A DNA stretch of 64,000 nucleotides from CAVVTR01 sp963751245 (GTDB lineage: Bacteria > Acidobacteriota > Thermoanaerobaculia > Thermoanaerobaculales > Thermoanaerobaculaceae), in NCBI GenBank assembly GCA_963751245.1, contig CAVVTR010000011.1:62001-126000 (forward strand), read 5' to 3'. Below, one piece after another: positions 43,623 to 53,084 of this stretch; positions within the stretch are counted from its first letter, which is position 1, and every line of letters begins with the position of its first letter. Under the pieces are notes generated by a model, which saw nothing but the letters and a program-made list of their open reading frames with translations, was not told the origin of the DNA and did no database searches. The translations under genes and the position numbers were made by a program.

Positions 43623-43786
43623 GGAATAATGTTCGCAGATCCCGACATGGAGGGGGCGTCCGTCGAGGGGGCGCGCGGCGGTGGTCGCCGCGGGGTCCGG
43701 AAGCGTTCCGCTTGATGCCGGGCGAGATTCAGTTTACGCTCCGCGCGCACCGCGAGGCCGCGGGAGCCCCCTTTGAGGAGGTCGAG

Positions 43787-44344
43787 ATGCCAACCAACCT
43801 CGTTCCCACCAAGCTGTACCTCACCAACGGCGTGGGGGTCCACCGCGAACGTCTGCAGTCCTTCGAGCTCGCGCTGCGCGACGCCGGGATCGCGACGTTG
43901 AACCTGGTGATGGTGTCGTCCATCTATCCGCCGGGGGCCAAGATCATCTCGCGCAAGCGCGGCGAGAGCGAGCTGGAGTCGGGGCAGATCGCCTTCGTGG
44001 TGATGAGCCGGGGCGACTCCAACGAGCCGCACCGCATGATCGCGGCGTCGGTGGGCGTCGCCGTGCCCAGCGACAAACGCATGTACGGCTACCTCTCCGA
44101 GCACCACGGCTACGGCCAGACGGCCAGGGAGGCGGGGGACTACGCCGAGGACCTGGCGGCCTCGATGCTCGCCACCACCCTCGGGGTGGAGTTCGACGAG
44201 AACCAGTCGTGGGACGAGAAGCGCCAGCTGTGGAAGATCTCCAACAAGATCGTGGTCACCCGCAACATCACCCAGTCGGCGATGGTCGGCCGCGACGGCC
44301 GCTGGACGACGGTGGTGGCGGCCGCCGTGCTGCTTTTCGACTGA
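43787..44344 (+). CDS. pdaD: Pyruvoyl-dependent arginine decarboxylase
   Basis: 185 residues. PvlArgDC makes agmatine from arginine using a pyruvoyl group formed by self-cleavage between the two Ser of VMVSSIYPPGAK, which is intact. Other family segments: PTKLYLTNGVGVHRERLQSF, VMSRGDSNEPHRMIAASVGV, YLSEHHGYGQTAREAGDYAE and GRWTTVVAAAVLLFD. ATG 43787 is chosen for its GAGGAGG site 5 nt upstream and because the family starts there; an in-frame ATG at 43715 would add 24 residues. First gene of a polyamine operon, 9 bp before the DHS-like gene. Confidence 0.95.
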   Translation: MPTNLVPTKLYLTNGVGVHRERLQSFELALRDAGIATLNLVMVSSIYPPGAKIISRKRGESELESGQIAFVVMSRGDSNEPHRMIAASVGVAVPSDKRMYGYLSEHHGYGQTAREAGDYAEDLAASMLATTLGVEFDENQSWDEKRQLWKISNKIVVTRNITQSAMVGRDGRWTTVVAAAVLLFD

Positions 44345-44353
44345 GGAGGGACG

Positions 44354-45455
<1,102 letters not shown>

Positions 45456-45486
45456 CCGGGGCGGCGCGGGGCGAGGAGGGCGAGCG

Positions 45487-46383
45487 ATGACCGAGGAGCG
45501 CTATGCACCGTACCTGAGCTTCCTGGGCCTGCCGGACGAGCTGAACCCGCCGGCGCGCGCGCGGGCCGCGATCCTTCCGGTGCCCTACGACCTCACCACC
45601 TCGTACCAGTCCGGTGCGCGGAGGGGGCCTCTGGCGATCCTCGAGGCGTCGACCCACCTGGAGACCTGGGACGAGGAGCTCCACCGGGAGACCGTGGAGG
45701 AGGTCGGCATCGTCACCACGGCGCCGGTGGTCCCCGACACCTCGGGCCCCGCGGCCACCATGGAGCGCATCGAGAAGGCGGCGCGGGGCATCGTCGAGGG
45801 GGGGCGGATGCTGGTCGGCCTCGGCGGGGAGCACTCCGTGACGGCCCCCATGGTGCGGGCGGTCCGCGAGCGCCATGCGAACGCCGGGGTGCTGCAGCTC
45901 GACGCCCACGCCGATCTGCGGGATACCTTCGAGGGCTCGCCGCACAACCACGCCTGCGTCATGCACCGGATCCTCGACGACGGTGTGCCGCTCGCCCAGG
46001 TGGGCATCCGCTCCCTCACCGGCGAGGAGCATGACCTCATCCGCGAACGGGGCCTCGCCACGGTCTTCGCCCGGGAGGCGGTGGAGGAGCCGGTGGACCG
46101 GTGGATCGGCCGGGTGGTGGATGCGCTGCCGGCCGAGGTCTACGTGACGGTGGACCTGGACGTCTTCGACCCGGCGGTAATGCCGGCCACGGGGACCCCG
46201 GAGCCTGGCGGCCTCGACTGGTACCGGGTCACCGCGGTGCTGCGGGAGGTCGCCCGCCGGAGGCGCATCGTGGGCTTCGACGTCGTGGAGCTCGCGCCGG
46301 TGGCGGGAAACGTGGCGCCGGACTTCCTCGCGGCCAAGCTGCTGTACCGCCTGCTCGGATACGCGTTTCCCGGGGAGCGGTGA
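45487..46383 (+). CDS. speB: Agmatinase (ureohydrolase family)
   Basis: 298 residues. Splits agmatine into putrescine and urea at a dinuclear Mn site. Metal-ligand motifs are complete: VGLGGEHSVT, LQLDAHADLRD and TVDLDVFDPAVMPATGTPEP. HNHACVMHRI is the substrate loop typical of agmatinases rather than arginases. ATG 45487 follows GAGGAGGGCGAG and lies 31 bp after the repaired DHS-like stop. With pdaD it gives a two-step arginine-to-putrescine route. Confidence 0.93.
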   Translation: MTEERYAPYLSFLGLPDELNPPARARAAILPVPYDLTTSYQSGARRGPLAILEASTHLETWDEELHRETVEEVGIVTTAPVVPDTSGPAATMERIEKAARGIVEGGRMLVGLGGEHSVTAPMVRAVRERHANAGVLQLDAHADLRDTFEGSPHNHACVMHRILDDGVPLAQVGIRSLTGEEHDLIRERGLATVFAREAVEEPVDRWIGRVVDALPAEVYVTVDLDVFDPAVMPATGTPEPGGLDWYRVTAVLREVARRRRIVGFDVVELAPVAGNVAPDFLAAKLLYRLLGYAFPGER

Positions 46384-46429
46384 GCGGATCGGCCGGCTTC
46401 GCACGAGCGGGGCGCGGGGGCGCGGCGCC

Positions 46430-47005
46430 GTGCTGAGGGCACTGGCGCGGCTCGCGGCGAGGCTCAGCGGCTGGCGGCTGGTGGGCGACCCCCCGCAGTG
46501 CGAGAAGTACGTCCTGCTGGGCTACCCCCACACCAGCAACTGGGACTTCGTGATCATGCTCATGTTCGGGCTGGCGAGCGGGGCGAACTTCTCGTGGGTG
46601 GGCAAGCACACCCTGTTCCGCCGTCCGTTCGGCGGGCTCATGCGGCGGCTGGGCGGAATTCCCGTGGACCGGAGGCGGAGCCAGGGGGCCGTCGAGCAGC
46701 TGGTCGAGGAGTTCGGGAGGCGCCGGCGGCTGATCCTGGTGGTCTCGCCGGAGGGCACGCGCCGCCGCGTGGAGCACTGGAAGTCGGGCTTCTACCACAT
46801 CGCTCTGGGCGCCGGCGTACCCCTCGGCCTCGGGTTTCTGGACTACCCGAGCCGCACCGCGGGGTTCGCGACGCTCATCGATCTCACCGGCGACCACACC
46901 GCGGACATGGACCGCATCCGCGCGTTCTACGCCGACAAGCACGGCAAGCTGCCCGGCTCGACGGGGGCGATCCGCCTCCGGGACGAGGACGATCCGGCAC
47001 GGTGA
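46430..47005 (+). CDS. Lysophospholipid acyltransferase-family protein
   Basis: 191 residues, PlsC-like fold. The catalytic HX4D motif is HTSNWDF and the acceptor motif is SPEGTRRR, with GGIPVDRRRSQGAVEQ between them. The small size and PHTSNWD form match the short acyltransferases of unknown acceptor that are common in Gram-negatives. GTG 46430 start is not strongly supported; the N-terminus (ALARLAARLSGWRLVG) is plausible as an amphipathic helix. Not obviously linked to the polyamine genes 46 bp upstream. Confidence 0.85.
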   Translation: MLRALARLAARLSGWRLVGDPPQCEKYVLLGYPHTSNWDFVIMLMFGLASGANFSWVGKHTLFRRPFGGLMRRLGGIPVDRRRSQGAVEQLVEEFGRRRRLILVVSPEGTRRRVEHWKSGFYHIALGAGVPLGLGFLDYPSRTAGFATLIDLTGDHTADMDRIRAFYADKHGKLPGSTGAIRLRDEDDPAR

Positions 47006-47076
47006 CGGACCGGCCGGTTTGCTGACCGTCGCCGCGAACCCCACATTGGAAGCACAGCCGAGCAGGGGAGGGCATC

Positions 47077-47292
47077 ATGGCGGAGAGCGTGTACAAGGTC
47101 ATCGAGCTGGTGGGAACGAGCACGGAGTCGTGGGAGAAGGCGGCCGCCAGCGCGGTGGAGATCGCGGCAAAGAGCCTGCGGGACCTCCGCGTGGCCGAGG
47201 TGAGCGAGCTCGATCTGCAGCTGGAGAACGGCAAGGTCCGCGCCTACCGGGCGAAGGTCAAGGTCTCGTTCAAGTTCTCCAGCGAGTCGTGA
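47077..47292 (+). CDS. Dodecin
   Basis: 71-residue flavin-binding protein that forms dodecamers and stores or sequesters riboflavin/FMN. The whole family pattern is present: YKVIELVGTSTESWEKAAAS at 6-25 and a C-terminal strand region VRAYRAKVKVSFKF. The Trp in ESWEKA stacks on the flavin. ATG 47077 follows GGGGAGGG. Converges on the acyl-CoA dehydrogenase gene with a 16-bp gap. Confidence 0.95.
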   Translation: MAESVYKVIELVGTSTESWEKAAASAVEIAAKSLRDLRVAEVSELDLQLENGKVRAYRAKVKVSFKFSSES

Positions 47293-47308
47293 CCGCCGAC
47301 GGCGCCGG

Positions 47309-48568
47309 TCAGCCGGCGGGCTCGCCGTAGATCTTCTCGTCCGGCAGGGCGGCGCCCGCAGCGTCGGCCTCGACGTCGCGCCCGGCGGGGGGCGCGGCGA
47401 GGAAGCGGCGGTAGAACTCGTGCTGGATCACCAGGCTCATCACCTCGTTGGTGCCCGTCCAGATGGTGATGAGCCGGCAGTCGCGGAGCAGCCGCTCGAC
47501 GGGGTAGATGTCGGTGTAGCCGATGCCGCCGAGGATCTGCATGGCGTGGTTGATGACCGTCCACGCCGACTCGGTGGCGAACTTCTTGGCCTCGGAGACG
47601 AGGCGGCGGACGGTGCCCGGGTCCTCCGCCGCGTCGGCCGCGAGGGCCGCGCCGTGGTTGAGGGCGCGCGCGGCGTCGAGGAGGGTGAGGCTGTCGGCCA
47701 CCTTGAAGCTGACCCCCTCGAAGCGCCGGATCTTCTCCCCGAAGGCGTGGCGCCGGTCGGCGTAGCGGGCGGCGATCTCGAGGGCGGCACGGCCCATGCC
47801 GATGGCGCCTCCCGCCGAGGTGAGACGCTCCGGCACCATCATGCGGTGGAAGACCTCGGTGCCCCGCCCGATCCCGGCCTCGCCGCCGAGCACGTTGGCG
47901 AGGGGCACGGCGGCGTCCTTGAAGACGAGGCGGCCGGTGCCGCTGCCGCGGTTGCCCATGAGGCCGTAGACGTGGTGGACCTCGACGCCGGGGCCCCGCT
48001 CCACGAGGAACGCGGTCATGGCGCGCTTGGGGTCGTCGATCCCCTCGACGCGCCCGTACACGAGGATGAGGTCGGCCCCCTCGGCGCCGACCACGAAGCG
48101 CTTCTGGCCGGTGAGGCGGAAGACGTCGCCGTCGCGGCGCGCCACCGTGGTGGCGGCGAAGAAGTCGGAGCCGCCGCGCGGCTCGGTGAGGCCCTCGGCC
48201 ACGGGCAGGCGTCCGGCCAGCATGGGCACGAGGAAACGCTGCTTCTGCTCCTCGGTGCCGAAGACGTGGATCGCCTCGCCGACGATGGAGACGAGGGACC
48301 ACAGGCAGGGGAGGGCGGTGCCGAGGACGCCGATCTCCTCGAGGGCCGCCATCTCGGCGGTCCAGGGCACGCCGCGCCCGCCGTAGCGCGGGTCGAAGCG
48401 GAGGCCGAGGAGCCTGCGCCTGCCGGCGTCGGCGAGGAAGTCGCGGGGGAACGGGGCCTTGTCGGCGTCCATGTCGAGGAGCAGCTGGCGGGGCACGGCG
48501 GCCGCAAAGGCCCGCGCCTCGTCTCGCAGTGAACGGATCTCCGGGCTGAGCGTGGCGTCGATGAGCAT
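47309..48568 (-). CDS. Acyl-CoA dehydrogenase with relocated catalytic base
   Basis: 419-residue FAD enzyme. Domain motifs: AEGLTEPRGGSDF, FLVERGPGVEVHHVYGLMGN, YADRRHAFGEKIRRFEGVSF and the C-terminal QILGGIGYTDIYPVERLLRD. At the usual catalytic Glu position (IYEGT in most members) this protein reads IWTGTNEV, so the Glu is missing. A Glu in MMVPERLTSAGGAIG sits where isovaleryl-CoA and long-chain dehydrogenases keep theirs (LERLVLAGG). This suggests a branched- or long-chain substrate. ATG 48568 follows GGGAGGAAGG. No electron-transfer flavoprotein gene is nearby. Confidence 0.9.
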   Translation of the reverse strand: MLIDATLSPEIRSLRDEARAFAAAVPRQLLLDMDADKAPFPRDFLADAGRRRLLGLRFDPRYGGRGVPWTAEMAALEEIGVLGTALPCLWSLVSIVGEAIHVFGTEEQKQRFLVPMLAGRLPVAEGLTEPRGGSDFFAATTVARRDGDVFRLTGQKRFVVGAEGADLILVYGRVEGIDDPKRAMTAFLVERGPGVEVHHVYGLMGNRGSGTGRLVFKDAAVPLANVLGGEAGIGRGTEVFHRMMVPERLTSAGGAIGMGRAALEIAARYADRRHAFGEKIRRFEGVSFKVADSLTLLDAARALNHGAALAADAAEDPGTVRRLVSEAKKFATESAWTVINHAMQILGGIGYTDIYPVERLLRDCRLITIWTGTNEVMSLVIQHEFYRRFLAAPPAGRDVEADAAGAALPDEKIYGEPAG

Positions 48569-48583
48569 CCTTCCTCCCGTTGG

Positions 48584-48602
48584 TGAACCGCCGTTCAGTG
48601 TA
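48584..48602 (-). promoter_or_regulatory. Candidate operator and -10 upstream of the acyl-CoA dehydrogenase
   Basis: TGAAC-CGCC-GTTCA (48584-48597) is a perfect inverted repeat with 5-bp arms, adjoining TACACT (minus strand, 48602-48597), 28 nt before the ATG. Fatty-acid-catabolism genes often carry such TetR-type operators; no regulator gene is adjacent. Confidence 0.4.
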
Positions 48603-48639
48603 AACCCTCCGCCGCCGCGGTGCGGCGGGGTGAGCACAC

Positions 48640-48671
48640 TTGACAACGGAAGCAAGGTGCATAATTATCCG
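48640..48671 (+). promoter_or_regulatory. Arginine operon promoter with ARG box
   Basis: TTGACA at 48640-48645 is a perfect -35; the -10 lies in the A/T-rich segment 48660-48668 (AATTAT at 17-nt spacing). Over it sits TGCATAATTATCCG (48658-48671), which matches the ArgR half-symmetric ARG box TGNAT-W4-ATNCA at all but the last position. Repression by arginine-bound ArgR, encoded in the same operon, is the likely control. Confidence 0.65.
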
Positions 48672-48705
48672 CTATTCGTCGTTCATGCGAGCGACGGGAG
48701 GCGGA

Positions 48706-49905
48706 ATGCGAATCGTGCTGGCGTTCTCCGGCGGTCTCGACACCTCGTTCTGTGTGGCGTACCTGAGCCGCGAGCGGGGCGCCGAGGTCATCACGGTCAC
48801 GGTCGACACCGGCGGCATCGACGCCGCGGGGCTGGCGCGGGTGGCCGAGCAGGCCCGCGCGGTGGGGGCGGTGGAGCACCGGGAGGTGGATGCCCGCGAG
48901 GCGGTGTACGAGGGCTTCGTGGCCACGCTCATCCGCGGCAACGTGCTGCGGGGGTCGGTCTACCCGGTGTCCGTGGCGGCGGAGCGGACCCAGCAGGCGG
49001 TGGAGGTGGCGAAGGTCGCCCGCGAGACGGACGCCGACGCCGTGGCCCACGGATCCACCGGCGCTGGCAACGACCAGGTGCGCTTCGACGTGGCGTTCCG
49101 GGTGCTGCTCCCCGGCCTGCCGATCGTCACGCCGATCCGCGAGCTCGGCCTGTCCCGGGAGCAGGCGGTCGAGTACCTCGCGTCCCGCTCCCTGCCGGTA
49201 CCCGAGGGAACGAGCCGCTACTCGGTGAACCGGGGCCTGTGGGGAACGACCCTGGGGGGCGGCTGGACCCACGATCCGTGGAACGGTCCGCCTGCGGACG
49301 CCTGGGCCGAGGCCGGCGAGGCGGAGGGCGTCGCGCCGGAGCCGACGGAGGTCGTCATCTCCTGGCGGCAGGGGCTGCCCGTGGCCCTCGACGGCGAGGC
49401 CATCGCCGGGCCGGCGCTGATCGAGGCGCTGGAGGCGAGGGTGCGCCCGTACGGCATCGGGCGCGGCATCCACCTGGGCGAGACGGTGCTCGGGATCAAG
49501 GGCCGCATCGGTTTCGTGGCCGGCGCCGCGCAGATCGTCATCGCCGCGCACCGCGAGCTCGAGAAGCTGGTGCTGACGCGCTGGCAGGCGTTCTGGAAGG
49601 ACCACCTGGCGCAGTTCTGGGGAGACCGGCTCCACGAGGGGCAGGCGTTCGACCCGGTGATGCGGGACGTGGAGGCGCTGGTGGCCAGCTCCCAGGCGAG
49701 GGTGGAGGGCGACACCAGGGTCCGCCTGGCGCCGGGCTCGTTCCTGGTCACCGGAGTGAGGAGCCCCTACGGGCTCATGGATCCGGACGTCGCCCTGTAC
49801 GGCGAGCGCAACGCGCTGTGGAGCGGCGAGGAGGCGCGGGCGTTCGCCAAGGTGAGCGCGATCCCGTCGCTGCTCGCCGGCCGGCGGGGAGGCGGATCAT
49901 GGTGA
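48706..49905 (+). CDS. argG: Argininosuccinate synthase
   Basis: 399 residues. Joins citrulline and aspartate with ATP. The PP-loop is VLAFSGGLDTSFCVAYL, followed by GSTGAGNDQVRFDVAF for citrulline/aspartate binding and YSVNRGLWGTTLGGG. ATG 48706 has GGGAGG 4 nt upstream; ATG 48685 in the same frame is less likely. First gene of the operon. The stop overlaps the P-loop gene by 7 nt (ATGGTGA). Confidence 0.95.
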   Translation: MRIVLAFSGGLDTSFCVAYLSRERGAEVITVTVDTGGIDAAGLARVAEQARAVGAVEHREVDAREAVYEGFVATLIRGNVLRGSVYPVSVAAERTQQAVEVAKVARETDADAVAHGSTGAGNDQVRFDVAFRVLLPGLPIVTPIRELGLSREQAVEYLASRSLPVPEGTSRYSVNRGLWGTTLGGGWTHDPWNGPPADAWAEAGEAEGVAPEPTEVVISWRQGLPVALDGEAIAGPALIEALEARVRPYGIGRGIHLGETVLGIKGRIGFVAGAAQIVIAAHRELEKLVLTRWQAFWKDHLAQFWGDRLHEGQAFDPVMRDVEALVASSQARVEGDTRVRLAPGSFLVTGVRSPYGLMDPDVALYGERNALWSGEEARAFAKVSAIPSLLAGRRGGGSW

Positions 49906-50957
49906 CGAGCCGGGTGCGGGTGGACCGCCTCGCCTCCTCGGTCCGCAACCTGAGGCTCGGCAACGAGGTGATCGTTGGTCCCGACCTCGTAGCCGGGGAG
50001 GGGTACGCGCTCGCCGTGCGCCTCCTCGGCGACAAGGCCGTCTACAACCAGCTCGAGGACCCCAGCGGCCGGTTCGTCCGGCTGCGCGCCGGAGACGTGA
50101 TGGTAGGCGCTCTGGGCCGCCGGCGCGCGCTGCGCGGCTACGAGGGGGAGGTGCCTGAGCGCCTGGAGATCGGGGACACGGTGAACGTGCTCAACCTCGG
50201 TGGCGTGCTGGGGCGGTGCACGGCCGCCAACCCCGACCTGGGCCCGCCGTTCGACGCCGAGGTGCTTGGCGCGGTGCTGTCGTTTCCCCGCGTGGGGGAC
50301 CGGGTCGGTGTTCCCGCCCACATCGGCGAGGGCGCCGTGCCGAGGTCCGAGCAGCTGACCTGCCGGGTGCCGGTGGTCTACGTGGCCGGCACCTGCATGG
50401 ACGCGGGCAAGACCGTGGCGGCGTCGGAGATCGTGCGCGGGCTGTCCCGCGCGGGGATGCGGGTGGGCGCGGTGAAGCTCACCGGCGTGGCGCTGCGCCG
50501 GGACGCGCTGTCGATGCTCGACTCTGGAGCGGTGGCGGCGCTCACCTTCAACGACGCCGGGGTGGTCTCCACCGACGAGGCGGTGGCGCCGTCCACGGCC
50601 CGCGGCCTGCTCAACGAGCTCGCCTCGGCGTACGGGCCAGAGGTCATCGTGGCGGAGCTGGGGGACGGGATCCTCGGCGAGTACGGTGTCGGCGTGCTGC
50701 TCGCCGACCCGGCGTTGATGGGACTGTCGGCGGCGCTGGTGGTGTGCGCCCCGGACCAGGTCGCCGCCTGGGGTGCGGTGCGGGTGCTGGACGAGCGCTT
50801 CGGGCTCCGTCCCACGGTGATCTCCGGACCCGCCACCGACAACGAGGTGGGCTGCCGCTTCGTCCGGCAGCAGCTGTCCCTCCCGGCCGCCAACGCGCGC
50901 CGGGACGACGGGCTGCTGGCGGGCTACGTCCTGGAGGCCCTCCGTGCCGGACGGTGA
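49899..50957 (+). CDS. Uncharacterised P-loop protein in the arginine operon
   Basis: 352 residues, no signal or membrane segment. The N-terminal ~145 residues are beta-rich with VYNQLEDPSGRFVRLRAGDV and NVLNLGGVLGRCTAANPDLG. The C-terminal part is a P-loop NTPase-like domain: Walker A in VVYVAGTCMDAGKTVAASEI, then VGAVKLTGVALRRDALSMLD, and a Walker-B-like IVAELGDGILGEYGVG. It recalls MobB/BioD/DUF1611-type folds, but I cannot place it. It sits between argG and argC with overlaps on both sides (7 and 14 nt), so it is translated with the pathway enzymes. A role as a missing enzyme or as a regulator is inference. Confidence 0.8.
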   Translation: MVTSRVRVDRLASSVRNLRLGNEVIVGPDLVAGEGYALAVRLLGDKAVYNQLEDPSGRFVRLRAGDVMVGALGRRRALRGYEGEVPERLEIGDTVNVLNLGGVLGRCTAANPDLGPPFDAEVLGAVLSFPRVGDRVGVPAHIGEGAVPRSEQLTCRVPVVYVAGTCMDAGKTVAASEIVRGLSRAGMRVGAVKLTGVALRRDALSMLDSGAVAALTFNDAGVVSTDEAVAPSTARGLLNELASAYGPEVIVAELGDGILGEYGVGVLLADPALMGLSAALVVCAPDQVAAWGAVRVLDERFGLRPTVISGPATDNEVGCRFVRQQLSLPAANARRDDGLLAGYVLEALRAGR

Positions 50958-51936
50958 GCTGCGGGTGGCGGTGCTGGGCGCGGCCGGGTACGTGGGCGGG
51001 GAGCTGCTCCGCCTGCTCGGCGGCCACCCCGCCGTGGGCGAGGTGCGCGCCTTCTCGGAGTCCGCCGCGGGGCGTCCCTGGGGCGGGGTCCACCCGGCGC
51101 TCGCCCACCTCGCCGGCGGGGTCTTCGAGCACCCCGCGCCGGTCGACGCCGGGAGCTGGGCCGACGTGGTGTTCCTGGCCATGCCCCACGGACGCTCGGG
51201 AAGCATCATGGACGGCGTGCTGTCGGGGAGCCCGCGGCTGGTGGTGGACACCGCGGCGGACTTCAGGCTCGCCGCGACGGCGGGGGGGTTCGTCTATGGG
51301 CTCGCCGACGCCTCCCCGGAGCGGCTGCGGTCAGCGAGCCGGATCGCGGCGCCGGGGTGCTTCGCCACGGCGGCTCTGCTGGCGCTCCTCCCCTTCGCCC
51401 GGGCGGGGCTCCTCGCCGGAGACGTGACGGTGTTCGCGGTGACCGGGTCCTCGGGGTCCGGGGTGGAGCCGCGGCGCACGACCCACCACCCGGTCCGCGC
51501 CCACAGCTTCTTCGCCTATGCGCTCGCCGGGCACCGGCACCAGGCCGAGATCGACGAGGAGCTCGGCCGGCAGAACGCGGCCGGCGTCCGCTGCCGCCTG
51601 ATCCCGCACTCGGCGCCGCTGGTCCGTGGCATCCACGCCACGGTGCGGATCGCACCCGCGCGGCAGGGGGCGCCGGCGGCGGAGCTGCTGCGCGGCGCGT
51701 ACGAGGGCCGGCCCTTCGTCAGGGTGACGGCGGAGCCGCCGGAGCTCGCCGCCGTGGTGGGGACCAACTTCGTCCACCTCCACGCGTCGCCGGATCCGGA
51801 GGGAGGAGCCGTGGTGACGGTGGCCATCGACAACCTGGTCAAGGGCGCGGCGGGGCAGGCCGTGCAGGGCATGAACCTGGCGCTGGGCCTGGACGAGACG
51901 GCGGGGCTGACGTTTCCGGGGCTGTTCCCATGCTGA
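50944..51936 (+). CDS. argC: N-acetyl-gamma-glutamyl-phosphate reductase
   Basis: 330 residues. NADPH-binding start LRVAVLGAAGYVGGELLRLL, active-site Cys in RIAAPGCFATAALLAL, substrate region GSSGSGVEPRRTTHHPVRAH and the His segment PHSAPLVRGIHATV. Reduces N-acetylglutamyl phosphate to the semialdehyde. GTG 50944 lies inside the end of the P-loop gene (14-nt overlap). Stop overlaps argD (ATGCTGA). Confidence 0.95.
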   Translation: MPDGELRVAVLGAAGYVGGELLRLLGGHPAVGEVRAFSESAAGRPWGGVHPALAHLAGGVFEHPAPVDAGSWADVVFLAMPHGRSGSIMDGVLSGSPRLVVDTAADFRLAATAGGFVYGLADASPERLRSASRIAAPGCFATAALLALLPFARAGLLAGDVTVFAVTGSSGSGVEPRRTTHHPVRAHSFFAYALAGHRHQAEIDEELGRQNAAGVRCRLIPHSAPLVRGIHATVRIAPARQGAPAAELLRGAYEGRPFVRVTAEPPELAAVVGTNFVHLHASPDPEGGAVVTVAIDNLVKGAAGQAVQGMNLALGLDETAGLTFPGLFPC

Positions 51937-53084
51937 GCCCGTTCGAGGTGCCGGTGTACTCGCGCATCCCGGTGCGGGTGGCGCGGGGGCGGGGCTGCAC
52001 GCTCTGGGACGAGGACGGCCGCGAGTATCTGGACATGTACGGAGGCCACGCCGTGGCGGTGACGGGTCACTGCCATCCGCGGGTGGTGGCGGCGGTGAAG
52101 GAGCAGGCGGAGCGGCTCCTGTTCTACTCCAACGCGGTGCCGCTGGTCGTCCGCGACGAGCTCTACGCGATGCTGGCGGCGCTCGCCCCCGAGGGTCTCG
52201 GGCACGCCTTCCTGGTCAACTCCGGCGCCGAGGCCAACGAGCAGGCGCTGGCGCTGGCCCGGCGGGCCACGGGGCGCCAGGGGGTGGTGTCGGTGGAGGG
52301 TGGCTTCCACGGCAGGACCGTGGCGACGCTGGCCGTGTCGGGGATCGCCCACTACCGCGACCTCGCCGCATCCGGAGGCGGCGCGGCGCTCGTGGAGGCC
52401 ACGACGGTGGTCCCCGCCGACGACGAAGAGGCTCTGGCGCGGGCCGTGGACGGAGCCACGGCGGCGGTGATCCTGGAGCCGGTCCAGGGTCTCGCCGGAG
52501 CCCGGGACCTCTCCCCGGCGTTCCTGCGCCGGGCCCGGGAAGCGTGCGATGCCTGCGGGGCGTTGCTCGTCTTCGACGAGGTGCAGTGCGGCTGCGGCCG
52601 GCCGGGGGCGTTCACGGCGTCGCAGGTCTACGGCGTCCGCCCCGACCTGCTGACCCTCGCCAAGGGCATCGCGGCGGGGGTGCCGATGGGGGCGGTGCTG
52701 ATGACGGGAGAGCTGGCGGCGGGGCTGAGGCCCGGCGACCTGGGCACCACCTTCGGAGGCGGTCCCGTGGCCTGCGCGGCGGCGCTCGCCAACCTCGGCG
52801 TGCTGCGCGACGAGGACCTGCCCGGCAACGCGGCGCGCATGGAGGTGGTGCTGCGCCGGCGCCTGGCGGGGGTGCCCGGGGTGGTTCATGTGACGGGTCG
52901 TGGGCTGCTGCTCGGAGCGTCGCTTGTTCGCCCCGCCCGCGAGGTGCAGGCGGCGCTGCTGGCGAAGGGGATCATCACCGGCACGTCGCAGGACCCGGCG
53001 GTGCTCCGGCTGCTCCCGCCCCTGCTGCTCGGGGAGGGCGAGGCGGCCCGGTTCACGGCGGCTCTCGAGGAGGTGATGGCATGA
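51930..53084 (+). CDS. argD: Acetylornithine aminotransferase
   Basis: 384-residue class III PLP transaminase. Motifs: LWDEDGREYLDMYGGHAV, FLVNSGAEANEQALALAR, GGFHGRTVATLAVSG, ILEPVQGLAG, the PLP-phosphate region LLVFDEVQCGCGRPG and the Schiff-base Lys in LTLAKGIAAGVPMGA. Forms N-acetylornithine from the semialdehyde with glutamate. Overlaps argC (7 nt) and argF' (ATGA). Confidence 0.95.
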   Translation: MLSPFEVPVYSRIPVRVARGRGCTLWDEDGREYLDMYGGHAVAVTGHCHPRVVAAVKEQAERLLFYSNAVPLVVRDELYAMLAALAPEGLGHAFLVNSGAEANEQALALARRATGRQGVVSVEGGFHGRTVATLAVSGIAHYRDLAASGGGAALVEATTVVPADDEEALARAVDGATAAVILEPVQGLAGARDLSPAFLRRAREACDACGALLVFDEVQCGCGRPGAFTASQVYGVRPDLLTLAKGIAAGVPMGAVLMTGELAAGLRPGDLGTTFGGGPVACAAALANLGVLRDEDLPGNAARMEVVLRRRLAGVPGVVHVTGRGLLLGASLVRPAREVQAALLAKGIITGTSQDPAVLRLLPPLLLGEGEAARFTAALEEVMA

